Shown in pieces: positions 23,091-32,900 of a stretch of 64,000 bases of DNA. A model generated the notes under the pieces. The model searched no databases, was not told the DNA's origin, and saw only the letters and a list, made by a program, of their open reading frames with translations. Source of the stretch: Cohnella sp. AR92. Its GTDB lineage: Bacteria > Bacillota > Bacilli > Paenibacillales > Paenibacillaceae. Location: positions 186,001 through 250,000 of the forward strand of contig NZ_RZJR01000001.1 of NCBI RefSeq assembly GCF_003990975.1. Direction: 5' to 3'. Positions within the stretch are counted from its first letter, which is position 1. Each line of letters begins with the position of its first letter. Made by a program: the position numbers and the translations under genes.

Positions 23091-25205
23091 TTGTTCTGTT
23101 TTAATTGCGGTACGAAATTAATGGATCAAGCCAAGTTCTGCTCAGGATGCGGAACGGCCGTTCAGGGATACCCGCAGCAGGCTGTCCAACCTGCGCAGAC
23201 GGCTCCAACCATGCCGACGGAGACGCCCGATTACTCCCCGGAGCATCAGGAGCACTCCAATATCTACGATCTGTTGGGGTATAAAGTCGAGGTTCCGAAG
23301 GAAACGGAGTTTTATGTTCATATCCGCAATGAGTTCGAAGAGTTGGCCGAGGAAGCGCGGCAACGGATGGCGGGGAACTTCGATACGAGGTACCGCAGCC
23401 TGGACGATCTGATCCGATACGGCGACGACGACTCGGAGAGCTACTATAACTCGGCTCTGGAGCATGCCGTGGACATGCTCAGGAGTTTAGGGATTTACAA
23501 CGTCAATATAAGCAGATTCAGCGATATCGCCTTGGAACACAGCGGCTATTGGGAGTCGAGCTTCAGCGACATTCGAGAGAAGTTCCAAGAGCTGACGGAT
23601 TACAAAGAAGCCAAGAAGGACTACCGTGCCAGCCGCAAAGCGGGCAGAGGCAGGCTTGTCGGGGGCGGGTTCGGCGTCGGCGGCGCGTTGAAGGGGATGG
23701 CGATGGCCGGATCCGCCAATATGGCGACCGGGCTGCTGCACTCGTTCACCAACGCGCTGGGCAATGCGGCAACGAGCGCGGAAGTCAGCAGCATGAAGGG
23801 CAAGATATTCAAGAATCCCGAGACTAGAAGATCCTTAAGCATCTCGGTGTACCTGGACATTTTTTCCGTCCATATGGCTGTCGTCGAGTGCTTGAACGAT
23901 CGCGAATTATCGCTCGTCGCCGAATCGTATGACGCCGACCAGTATGAAGAGTCGGCCATTATGTACAACAATATTCGGAACGGGAATGTACGCAAGCAGG
24001 ATCTAACGCGGTTGATCGCGGAAATTCTGCAGAAGTACCCATTCGATATGGACTATTTCGATCTGGCGCTCGAGCATGTCGCCGAGGAGAACCGGAACGA
24101 TCTCATCGAATACGCGCGCTTGTTCAAGATGCCGATCGATGAACGGCTTCGCGAGATCCACGAAGCTAACGCGAGCAGGGAGCGACTGGCACAGCTCTTC
24201 GGCGGATCGGCGGGCGAGCTGGAGGACAAGCTGCAAAGCAACCGCCTATTCCATTCGATCAAATCCGAGCTGCCGGCGAATCCGATAGAAGCGGTCCGGA
24301 AGGCATTCTACTCCGTTCAGAATGACAACCTAAAGACTAAGGCATTCCTGGTGTCGGCAGACGCTATCGATAAATTGGCAAACAAGCTGCAGAATGTCCG
24401 AGCATCCTATGCGCCTTTTCAGGGGGAGACTCCATTTCTCTTGTATGACAACACGGCTTTCGGAAGCGCCAAGAACGGCCTCTTCATCACGGATCAGCGA
24501 ATTTACGTCAGCAACATGATGGAGAAGGCTTGGAGCATGAGTCTGCAGGACATCGAGCGCATAGACCTGTCCGGCAGTTCCATTCTGATCAATGGGAAGT
24601 CGGCGGACATCGTACAGGTTAGCGGCAGGGATAGGGAGAATTTCCACGAGTTCATCCAGCTTCTGATCTTCGTTCAGAAATACAGCGGAAGCTTGAGCCC
24701 GGGAGCCGCAGCCGGCAGAGGCACTGCTTCGCAGGAGGTTCGATCCGCGAGATCGGAAGCATCGGCCGCCAAGCTTGCGCCAGCTCCTGTCGCCGGCGCG
24801 GAGAAGGGCATTGATTATGTAAGGAATACGATCTTAAGCCTTAATAACCAATCCCTCCGCAACTATTTATTTATCGAGAACGAGAACGAGAAAGCCGCCA
24901 AGAAGTTCCGGAATGCCCGAGAGGCTTATGCGTTCCTGAAGCCGGACGAGACGCCGATTCTCTTGTTCGACAACACGGCTTTCGGAAGCGCCAAGGATGG
25001 CTTCTTGGTAACCGATCGGCGGATTTACATTCACAACATGCTTCAGAAGCCCGCTCAAATCGATATCGCGGATATAGTATCCCTGGGGTTGAAGGGCTCG
25101 GATCTCTTGTTCAATCAACAAGTCGCCTATATTAATCTGATCGATTCCTCATCGAGATCCGCATTCCGGGATTTGATGGAGAAATTTATTGAACGGCTAA
25201 GATAA
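23091..25205 (+). CDS. Zinc-ribbon protein with two bacterial PH-like repeats
   Basis: A 704-residue cytoplasmic protein of unknown function. It starts with a zinc ribbon, CFNCGTKL-(9)-FCSGCG (residues 3-25), then a proline/threonine linker. A helical region (45-390) contains a glycine-rich amphipathic stretch, GGGFGVGGALKGMAMAGSAN, that could touch a membrane. Two repeats of about 120 residues follow (about 385-530 and 570-704). Each contains TPxLLxDNTAFGSAKxGxFxT followed by D-R-x-I-Y-(V/I), the pattern of bacterial PH (YvbH/YokE-like) domains. It starts with TTG at 23091, preceded by GGAG. It stands alone between an SLH gene and a terminator. Confidence 0.75.
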   Translation: MFCFNCGTKLMDQAKFCSGCGTAVQGYPQQAVQPAQTAPTMPTETPDYSPEHQEHSNIYDLLGYKVEVPKETEFYVHIRNEFEELAEEARQRMAGNFDTRYRSLDDLIRYGDDDSESYYNSALEHAVDMLRSLGIYNVNISRFSDIALEHSGYWESSFSDIREKFQELTDYKEAKKDYRASRKAGRGRLVGGGFGVGGALKGMAMAGSANMATGLLHSFTNALGNAATSAEVSSMKGKIFKNPETRRSLSISVYLDIFSVHMAVVECLNDRELSLVAESYDADQYEESAIMYNNIRNGNVRKQDLTRLIAEILQKYPFDMDYFDLALEHVAEENRNDLIEYARLFKMPIDERLREIHEANASRERLAQLFGGSAGELEDKLQSNRLFHSIKSELPANPIEAVRKAFYSVQNDNLKTKAFLVSADAIDKLANKLQNVRASYAPFQGETPFLLYDNTAFGSAKNGLFITDQRIYVSNMMEKAWSMSLQDIERIDLSGSSILINGKSADIVQVSGRDRENFHEFIQLLIFVQKYSGSLSPGAAAGRGTASQEVRSARSEASAAKLAPAPVAGAEKGIDYVRNTILSLNNQSLRNYLFIENENEKAAKKFRNAREAYAFLKPDETPILLFDNTAFGSAKDGFLVTDRRIYIHNMLQKPAQIDIADIVSLGLKGSDLLFNQQVAYINLIDSSSRSAFRDLMEKFIERLR

Positions 25206-25210
25206 ACGGC

Positions 25211-25236
25211 AAGAGAGGCGGAAGCCTCTCTTTTTT
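25211..25236 (+). terminator. Rho-independent terminator
   Basis: GAGAGGC-ggaa-GCCTCTC followed by TTTTTT, just after the PH-repeat gene. Confidence 0.9.
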
Positions 25237-25391
25237 GATGCCGCGAAATTTCCACATATCCCCTCCTTAATGCCTACAAGGGTATATAAATCGGTACTTT
25301 AGCCCCGCATATCAAAATGGAAAATTCATCTATAATGAAAGAAATATTTTCGACATTTATCAACATTTTCTTAGAAAAGGTGAGTTCGTCG

Positions 25392-26117
25392 ATGTTTTCT
25401 CCATTCCCCAAAAAGAAGAGTGGTCTTGAGCAGCAGCAATCGCGAGAGGATCTCGGCATAAGGGAGGACTTGGAAGAGTCGCAGGAGGAAGTGTCGGCAA
25501 CTTCGGCTAGAGCCGCGGCGAACGATGAGTCTTCCGGCTCTATTTTGCTTAATAAAGGACACCTCGATAAGCGTTCTCTCGATCTGATCTTCGCCGTCGA
25601 GCAGATGATCAACGCCAAACAGCAAGTCGAGATGACCCGCAACGACCTGCAGGATCGGCTGGGCCATGCGAACGGGCAGATCGACCGGCTGAACCGGGAC
25701 CTGAAGAACCTGAGCAAAGTCATCGAGGAGCGCGAGAAGAGCATCCTGGAGCTGGAACAGAGGCTGATCGACAAGAACCTGAAGGTCGATCAACTGATGG
25801 AAGACTACCGGGAGCTTCATTCCAAGCTGTCCGGCGAGATCGAAGAGCTTAAGGGCGTCATCGAGCTTGAGAGGCAGAATTATGCGAGCTTGCTCCAGAA
25901 GTACAACGAGATGGCGGCGGAGAAGAACAAGAAGATCGGCGAGCTGGAAGAGAAGAATGCAAGGCTGGAGGTCGAGCTGTCCCAGATGAAGCAGAAGTTC
26001 GAAGCCATTCGCCAGGAGAAGGCGCACCTTCTGAACATCGTGAACGACTTTACCAACCGGTTGACTTCTCCTTTCGCTTCGAACGCAGACTCGATGGATC
26101 GAGCTTCTGCCGATTAA
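25392..26117 (+). CDS. Coiled-coil protein of unknown function
   Basis: A 241-residue soluble protein. After about 60 polar residues, a long coiled coil covers about residues 62-225, with heptad-like leucines (GQIDRLNRDLKNLSKVIEER, then EKSILELEQRLIDKNLKVDQ). There is no signal peptide or membrane helix and the charge pattern is strongly alternating, as in structural or scaffold proteins of division or spore formation. ATG 25392 has AAAGGTGAG 7 bases upstream; a GTG within that site and an upstream frame are rejected. The polysaccharide deacetylase gene starts 29 bases downstream and may be co-expressed. Confidence 0.75.
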   Translation: MFSPFPKKKSGLEQQQSREDLGIREDLEESQEEVSATSARAAANDESSGSILLNKGHLDKRSLDLIFAVEQMINAKQQVEMTRNDLQDRLGHANGQIDRLNRDLKNLSKVIEEREKSILELEQRLIDKNLKVDQLMEDYRELHSKLSGEIEELKGVIELERQNYASLLQKYNEMAAEKNKKIGELEEKNARLEVELSQMKQKFEAIRQEKAHLLNIVNDFTNRLTSPFASNADSMDRASAD

Positions 26118-26146
26118 CCGACGCGGCCGGAATCAAGAAGGACGGG

Positions 26147-27487
26147 ATGGCCATGGAGACATACAGCACACAGGTGATGGAGCTGCTATCGCTTGGGAAG
26201 TCCTCCGATGGTCACTATTATCTAACGATCGTCGTTGCCCATGAAGATAGGCAAGCTACCTATATAATCGACATAGACGAATTTACCTACCTGGGGTTGG
26301 AAGCGCTGCGGCCGCTCGATGGCGGAAGGGCGCGGCTGTCCCCCTACCCCAAGTGGGACCCCTATCGCAACACGCACTATAGCGCCATCGTAAGAACAAC
26401 CGGCGTTTTTCGGGACACGCTTTATTTTGCCTGCAGCGAATCGTTCGTCGATCGGATTAACCGGATTCGGCAAGGGGAGCTTCCGCTCGTCCTTATGAAC
26501 GAAGAAGACCGGATCGGCGAAGCGGAGACGGCGGTTCGGCGCCGAGCGCCATTCCTGCGTCAGCTTAGGGCGCAGCTGTCCGGTCTGGCTAACCTGCTGC
26601 CGGTCGCGTTTATTTTATTGGCGGTCCTGTCCATTCCTTCCGAGGGCAAAGCCAATTCGGCCCACGCCCAGAACGTATCGTTCGGCGTCGCGGAGGCGGC
26701 GGAAGCACCAACGGAAGCAAAGACGGACAGAGAAGCAACGGCGGACGCAGCGGCGGATATCCTGGCGGAGCCGACCGAGGCGACAGCTCCCGGATCGGTT
26801 CGGGAGGCGCCTAAGGAGCAGGCTTCGCTTGCCGTCGTTCAACCGGCTCGGCCCATCGGGCAGCCTCAGGTTCAGACGGCCGCTCAGAAGGCAGGATACG
26901 AGGTCATCGATATCGACGAGGAGAAGAAGTTCTTCGGGCTGTCGAAGGACTACGTCGCCTTGACCTTCGACGACGGGCCTTCCGCGCTTACGCAGGACAT
27001 CGTGGATATCCTGACGGAACACAAGATCGCGGCGACATTCCTGTTCGTCGGCAAGAACGTGAAGCGTCACCCGGAAGCGGTCGCTTATGCCAGCGAGCAT
27101 GGCATGTCGATCGGGAACCATTCCTGGGACCACAGCGTGCTGACGAAAGCCCAGCCGAAGCAACAAAGCGCCAATCTCTTGAAGACAAGCGCCGCTATCG
27201 AGGCCCTGACGGACACGCCCGTTACGTTGTTCCGCCCGCCGTACGGAGCCGTGAACGACGAGCTCGTGGCGACGGCGGATGCGCTGAACATGAAGACGCT
27301 TCTATGGAACCGGGATCCGGAGGATTGGAATGCCAAGAAGCCGGAGGACATCGTACGCTACTTCCATGAGGTGGATGCGGCCGGCGGCGTCTATGTGCTG
27401 CATGAGGACAAGAACACCGTTGCGGCGCTCCCGGAGATTATCGAGTACCTGCAAGGCAAGAAGCTGACGTTCGCGGCATTCAAGTAG
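26147..27487 (+). CDS. Membrane-anchored polysaccharide deacetylase (NodB family, CE4) with cytoplasmic N-domain
   Basis: A 446-residue protein in three parts. The first is a cytoplasmic domain (1-145) without known motif, starting METYSTQVMELLSLGKSSDG. One transmembrane helix (about 148-166, LLPVAFILLAVLSIP) and an alanine/glutamate linker follow. The last is an extracellular NodB domain (about 255-446) with all CE4 motifs: TFDDGP, the metal-binding HSWDH, RPPYGA, LWNRDPEDW and the terminal VYVLHE. It should deacetylate peptidoglycan or another GlcNAc polymer at the cell surface. ATGs at 26147 and 26153 are both possible; the latter is spaced better from AAGGA. It lies in tandem with the coiled-coil gene. 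Confidence 0.88.
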   Translation: MAMETYSTQVMELLSLGKSSDGHYYLTIVVAHEDRQATYIIDIDEFTYLGLEALRPLDGGRARLSPYPKWDPYRNTHYSAIVRTTGVFRDTLYFACSESFVDRINRIRQGELPLVLMNEEDRIGEAETAVRRRAPFLRQLRAQLSGLANLLPVAFILLAVLSIPSEGKANSAHAQNVSFGVAEAAEAPTEAKTDREATADAAADILAEPTEATAPGSVREAPKEQASLAVVQPARPIGQPQVQTAAQKAGYEVIDIDEEKKFFGLSKDYVALTFDDGPSALTQDIVDILTEHKIAATFLFVGKNVKRHPEAVAYASEHGMSIGNHSWDHSVLTKAQPKQQSANLLKTSAAIEALTDTPVTLFRPPYGAVNDELVATADALNMKTLLWNRDPEDWNAKKPEDIVRYFHEVDAAGGVYVLHEDKNTVAALPEIIEYLQGKKLTFAAFK

Positions 27488-27492
27488 ATTAG

Positions 27493-27528
27493 AAGACACT
27501 AAAGCACAAGCTGCTTTAGTGTTTTTTT
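27493..27528 (+). terminator. Rho-independent terminator
   Basis: ACACTAAAGC-acaagct-GCTTTAGTGT followed by TTTTTT. Confidence 0.9.
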
Positions 27529-27659
27529 GAAGAATGGAATCTTATAACGACTCTAATTGCTTGACCTTTCCCCGATGGGCTGGCAATCTATTCTAGTAGC
27601 GTTGTCGGAGTCGGAAGCCCTTTAGGCAAGCTAGAGTCGAGAAGGTCCAGGAGGTTCCT

Positions 27660-29930
27660 ATGAGAAAAAGTATCGCTATGCTCATGATATTATCGATCGC
27701 AATGTGGCTCGTTCCCGCAGCTCCCCAAGCGGATGCGGCCGGTGGCTTAACCGTGACGACAAGCGGCGGAACGACCGGATTGAGAGGAGCGGGATCGATC
27801 GTCATCGATCCCGGCATTACCGTATCGGACGACAGTCATTCGACGCTTGTCCGGGCGATAGTCGCCATCACGGGAAACTACTTTTCCCCGGAAGACGTTC
27901 TTGCCCTGGAGCCGAACGGTTCCGATATCGGCAACATCCAGGCGACCTCTTATTCCAACGGGACATTAACGCTTGAATCAATCCGCGGGACCTCCACCTT
28001 GGAGCAATGGACCAACGCTTTGAGCAGGGTGACTTATTCCAATCCGTCAAGTTCGCCGCACTATGGAAACCGCACGATTAGCTTTGCCGTCAGTGACGAT
28101 ACAGTGAATAGCGCGTCAGCCGTCAAGGTGGTGTCCGTCTCAGCCGTTACTGCCCCGGGAGCGCCGACTGGAGTTAGCGCGACGGCGGGCGACGAAGAGG
28201 CGACGGTCCATTTCACGGCACCCGCCGATGATGGAGGCAAAGCCATCACGAATTACACGGTGACCTCCAATCCCGGCAATAGAACGGCAAGCGGGTCGTC
28301 CGGACCGCTAACCGTGACAGGCCTGACGAACGGGACTGCCTATACGTTCACGGTGACGGCGACGAACGACATGGGGATGGGCGTGGCTTCCGCGGCTTCC
28401 AATAGCGTAACTCCGATAGGCGTCCCCGGCGCGCCGACCGGAGTAAGCGCGGTGGCGGGAAATAAAGAGGCGACGATCAGCTTCGCCGCGCCGGACGACA
28501 ACGGCAGCGCGATCACGGTTTATACCGTTGTCTCGAGTCCCGACAACATAACGGTAACCGGCGGGTCCAGCCCGATTAAGGTGACTGGCTTGACGAACGG
28601 CACGGCTTATAAGTTCACGGTGACGGGGACGAATGGCGCGGGAACCGGCGCAGCATCCTCGGCGTCCAACAGCGTGACGCCGAGGGCTCCCTCTTCCTCC
28701 GTCTCTCCGCCAATCGTGTCGGGGCCGACGATCGATCTGAACGGCGCGCCGCTTGATCCTAATACGCTGGATTTGTCCAAGCCTTCCGCGACTTTGGAAG
28801 CGACGCCTAAAGACGGCTCGGCCTACGTCAGCATTCCGGCGAGTATTCTGAGCGATTTGGCTGACCGGAATGGGAATTTCGTGCTGGAGATTCAAGCGCC
28901 TTACGGCATCTACCGAGTTCCGGTCGATTTGGCTTCTCTCATTCCCGGGCTGACCCAACTGCTGGCGGATAACGGTCTCCAAGCCGATGACATCAGCTTC
29001 AAGGTGATCCTGGCCGACATGTCCCGAGATGCCGGAACGGCGGCGGCTCTTAGCGCCAGCCTTCCGAACGGCAAGCTTCTCGGAGTTCCGGTCGACTTCG
29101 ACATCGAGGTCGTGAACTCGAAGAGCGGAACGGTTCTCGGCGGAGCCAATTCTTTCAGCGAAACGGTCACCCGGCTGATTCCGATGCCGAGCGGCGTGAC
29201 GGCGATGCCGGAGCATTGGGGGGCGTTCCGTTATAACGAGACAACGGGCAAGTTCGAATTTATTCCCGCGAGCGCGGCGAAGATCGATAACGTCTGGTAC
29301 GCGGCGATCCGATCCCGCACGAACAGCGTTTACGCCGTGATGGACAATGCCGTCCGCTTCTCTGATATGCCCGATGGACACTGGGCTCGATCGGCCGTAG
29401 AGCTCGCTGCGGCGAAAGGGTTGGTCGAAGGCGTCGGCAATGGCAAGTATGCGCCGAATGAATCGGTATCGAGAGCGGAGTTCGCCGCGATGCTGGTTCG
29501 GGCACTCGGCCGAGGCCTCCCGCCGGATAGCACCCTGACGGACAAGTCATTGCCATACCCGGATGTCCAGCATGGCACTTGGTACTTCTCCGCCGTCAAG
29601 CAGGCGAAGTCGCTTGGCTTGCTGGCCTTCGCGGGCGAAGGGGACTTCAAGCCGGAGCAGCCGTTGGCGCGCGAAGAGATGGCAAGCATGCTGGCGGCCG
29701 CCGTCGCGCTGGAAGGGAAGGGGACATCGGAACCCACCTCTGCGGATCTCAGCGTCTATAAGGATCTCGGCAGCGTTGACGCATCGACGCTTGCGGATAT
29801 TCGCTCGGTGGCGCAACTCGGCATCATGACCGGCCCGAGCGCCAATGCATTCGCTCCGGAAGGGGAGACGACGCGCGCTCAAGCGGCCGTCGTCTTGGTA
29901 CGCCTGCTGAACGCCTTAGATTTCATTTAA
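27660..29930 (+). CDS. Large secreted SLH protein with two fibronectin type III domains
   Basis: A 756-residue surface protein. Signal peptide (cleavage near AAPQADAAG, about residue 26); a cadherin-like beta domain to about 165; two FN3 domains (about 167-255 and 257-345), each opening PGAPTGVSA and containing TGLTNGTAY; a serine/proline linker; a beta-rich region (about 355-570); and three SLH repeats at the C-terminus (MPDGHWARSAVELAAAKGLV, then ESVSRAEFAAMLVRALGRGL). The two FN3 copies are similar at the DNA level, so they arose by duplication. It is anchored to the wall through SLH and probably binds or displays carbohydrate; no catalytic site was recognised. Confidence 0.88.
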   Translation: MRKSIAMLMILSIAMWLVPAAPQADAAGGLTVTTSGGTTGLRGAGSIVIDPGITVSDDSHSTLVRAIVAITGNYFSPEDVLALEPNGSDIGNIQATSYSNGTLTLESIRGTSTLEQWTNALSRVTYSNPSSSPHYGNRTISFAVSDDTVNSASAVKVVSVSAVTAPGAPTGVSATAGDEEATVHFTAPADDGGKAITNYTVTSNPGNRTASGSSGPLTVTGLTNGTAYTFTVTATNDMGMGVASAASNSVTPIGVPGAPTGVSAVAGNKEATISFAAPDDNGSAITVYTVVSSPDNITVTGGSSPIKVTGLTNGTAYKFTVTGTNGAGTGAASSASNSVTPRAPSSSVSPPIVSGPTIDLNGAPLDPNTLDLSKPSATLEATPKDGSAYVSIPASILSDLADRNGNFVLEIQAPYGIYRVPVDLASLIPGLTQLLADNGLQADDISFKVILADMSRDAGTAAALSASLPNGKLLGVPVDFDIEVVNSKSGTVLGGANSFSETVTRLIPMPSGVTAMPEHWGAFRYNETTGKFEFIPASAAKIDNVWYAAIRSRTNSVYAVMDNAVRFSDMPDGHWARSAVELAAAKGLVEGVGNGKYAPNESVSRAEFAAMLVRALGRGLPPDSTLTDKSLPYPDVQHGTWYFSAVKQAKSLGLLAFAGEGDFKPEQPLAREEMASMLAAAVALEGKGTSEPTSADLSVYKDLGSVDASTLADIRSVAQLGIMTGPSANAFAPEGETTRAQAAVVLVRLLNALDFI

Positions 29931-29939
29931 ACCATAGAA

Positions 29940-29974
29940 AAAGAAGCCCCAGGCGTTCCATGACGCCTGGGGCT
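29940..29974. terminator. Bidirectional terminator between SLH and GH87 genes
   Basis: AGCCCCAGGCG / CGCCTGGGGCT stem. On the minus strand it runs into TTCTTTTTC, so it best serves the leftward GH87 gene. Confidence 0.8.
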
Positions 29975-29999
29975 CCTTGCTTGTTAAATGCTCAAGAGA

Positions 30000-32900
30000 T
30001 TACCAGTTGTTCCCCGACACCCGTACCACGGTGAAGTTCGGGCTCTTGCTCTCTCCATAGATGGCCGCGATTCCCGGATTGTTCACCTTCACGTTGGTGA
30101 AGCTCGCCGATCCCACGACCGGTCCCTGCCCGTCCTCCGCCTTGGCGACCAGCTTGATGCCGTAGCGGGTCGGGCTGTTGATGTTGATGTTCTCGAAGCG
30201 GATGTTCTGCATCGCGAGATTCTCCGGAGACTTGGTCTGGAGCATGAGGCCGAAGTAGACCGGATTATTGATATCTACGTTCTTCACAAGGATATTCTTG
30301 AGGTCGCGGTCTCCTCCGAACACCCAGATGGCTCCGAAGTTCTGGTAATCGTTGATCTTGTCGTCGGCGCCGACGCTGGTCCAGAAATCCCCTCCCGTGC
30401 GGTCCAGCGTAATGCCGTCGAAGACGGTATCCAGGGCGCCGAAGCCAAGCGTATTGTAGCCGAAGCTCAAGCTGCTGATGGTGAGGCCCGGATAGGTCAG
30501 GGTATCCGCTCCGTACAGGTTCTGGAACAGATTGTCTTGGCCGCCGTAGGCCGCGAACGCGGCGGCGCGCCTGACATTGGTAGCGGTCAGGTTCGTGTAC
30601 TTGTTGCCGACGTTGTACGACCCGCCAGCATCGATGGCGCTGAACAGGGCGAACGAGTCGTCGCCGGTTCCGCGGGCGTAGTTGTTGTCGATGATGTTGT
30701 AGGACGAACCGTTCGTCATGTTGATGCCGTCCGCGAACATATTCTTGATCCGGTTGTTCTTGAACGTATTATACGAGGAGTTCACGCCCCAATAGAGGCA
30801 GACGAAGTGCTCGGCCCAGACGTTGTCGACGGTGACGTTCTGCATGCCGTTCCCGTCGATGAACTTGCCGGGACCGTCGACGCGGTAGACGTAGTTGCCC
30901 CATGCGGACAGGTTCTTGATGGTAGAGCCGTTGGCGGCGGAGCCGATGTTGAAGCCGACGTCCGTGTTCGTCTGGTTCTGCGGAGCGACCAGCTTGGTAT
31001 ACCAGGGACCTGCGCCGATAATCTCCGTGGCTCGGCCGTACAAGAAGATCTTGGACGAGATCGTCCATTCTCCGGCCGGAATGAAGATGCCCTTCTTCGT
31101 CGAATCCTGCCTGAACTCGGTCAGGGCCTGCTCGATCGACTTGGTGCTCGATACTTCAACGTACTTGGCCGGGTCCGGATTGGTGGCGGCCGGAGCGACG
31201 TTCTCCGTCTCGATCATGTCCACGTAGATCCAGGACACGTCGCCGGCATCCTTCTGAATTCGGATCTTGGTTCCCGCCGGATACACTTGATCGAGCATGA
31301 GCTGCGAATCCTCGTACAGCCAGTAAGCCTTGGAGCCCGAGTTGTTGTAGCCCAGCTGGCCAAGCGTGGACGGCGTCGCGTAGACGTAGGAGAACTTGGA
31401 CGTCACGTTGAAGCTGCCTTTATCCACGCCGTTGGCATAGATGCTGACGGTGCCGGTCGTGTTCTCCGCGACGGCGTTGCGCAGGACGAACGCATTGGCC
31501 GGAGAAGTCAGCGTGAACTCGACATATTCGCCGTTCGCGTCCAGGAGGACTGCCGAACGGCCGGATGCTTCGCCCGCGAAGTCGCCCGGCGTGAAGTTCG
31601 GAGCGAGCTTCGTGCCATTGGTGGCGTTGGAAGACGCCTCCGCTTCCAGGATAGTGAACGGCATGTTGGCGCCGCGGCCTGAGTACAGGCTGAGCGTGCT
31701 GACGTTATTCGCCTGTTTGATCGCCACTTCGTTCGCATCCGTCGCAACCGTCGTCGCGACGGAGTAGCTGCCGTTGACCGCCGTCCAGGTGCCCATGTTC
31801 ACGTTGGCCGAAGCTCCGGCGGCAAGAGCTCCGCTGTAGGAACCGTTAAAGGTCTGGATGGTCGTTCCGGCCGCATTCTTCAGCGTCAAGGTAATCGCAT
31901 GCGCGCCGCCGGCGGCAGCGATATTGCCTTGGTTCTTGAGGTTGACGGTGAAGGTTACCGTATTCCCCGCGCTTGGATTGCTTGGCGTCCAGGAAGCGGT
32001 TCCGATCAGGTCGGAGCTCTGTACCTGGCCGACGACCAGCGCGGTTGATGAAGTATAGCTATTGTTCGAGTCGTTGGTCTCGATAATGGCATTGCTCTCG
32101 TCGACCTTGGCCGTGACGGGATACGAGGCGGCATCCTTGGCCCCGATGCTCGTCGAGACGGTCGCCGATGCGCCGGCCGCGAGGGCTCCGACCGAAGCCG
32201 TGCCGACAAGAGCGGTGCCCAGATAGAAGTTCACGCTCGTCGCTGCCGAAGGCGCGGAGCCGGCATTCTGAACGGTCGCGTTCAGCGTGATCGCGCTGGT
32301 CTCGACCGGAGAAGCCGGAGACCAGGTGATCCCCGTGACCGTCAGGTCCGGATTCGGAGCCATCGTGCCCATGACTTGGAACTCGGCCACCTGTCCGCCC
32401 GGCGCGCCGGAGTTCGCGGTGAACTTCAGCTGCACGCTGCTTGCCGTTGCTCCGACAGGAATCGTAACCGTGTTCTGGGATGTCGGATTGAACGTATACA
32501 CGGCGGCTGAGACCAGATTATTGAAGGTCGTCGAATTCTGGTCGTGACCCAATACTTGAATGGTCTGGGTACGGGTTGCCCACGCGCTGTTCGGGTTCAG
32601 CTTAAGGACGACCGACGTAACGTTGGCATTCGCCCCGAGGTCAACGGTAATCGTGCCCGGCTGCCCGCTTGCTTCCCAATAAGTGCTCGTATCGTTGTCA
32701 TTGGCGTTCGTCGGCGCGTAGGTGAAGGTGTACGCAGAGGAAGTGATGGTCTTGCCGATTGCCAGGTTCGTGTCGTTGCCGGAAGTCGTGCCGGTTCTCG
32801 TGACGGAATTGCTCGCCGCGGAGACGTTGCCGGCGGCATCCTTGGCCGTGACATAATAAGTCACGGTCGCGCTCGCGGCTTGCGTATCCGTGTACGTAAG

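Noticed and set aside
29988-31682. 564-codon open frame on the plus strand
   Set aside because: It is antisense to the GH87 catalytic region. The composition (runs of V, R, D, G and A) is that of a high-GC shadow frame and no protein family is visible.
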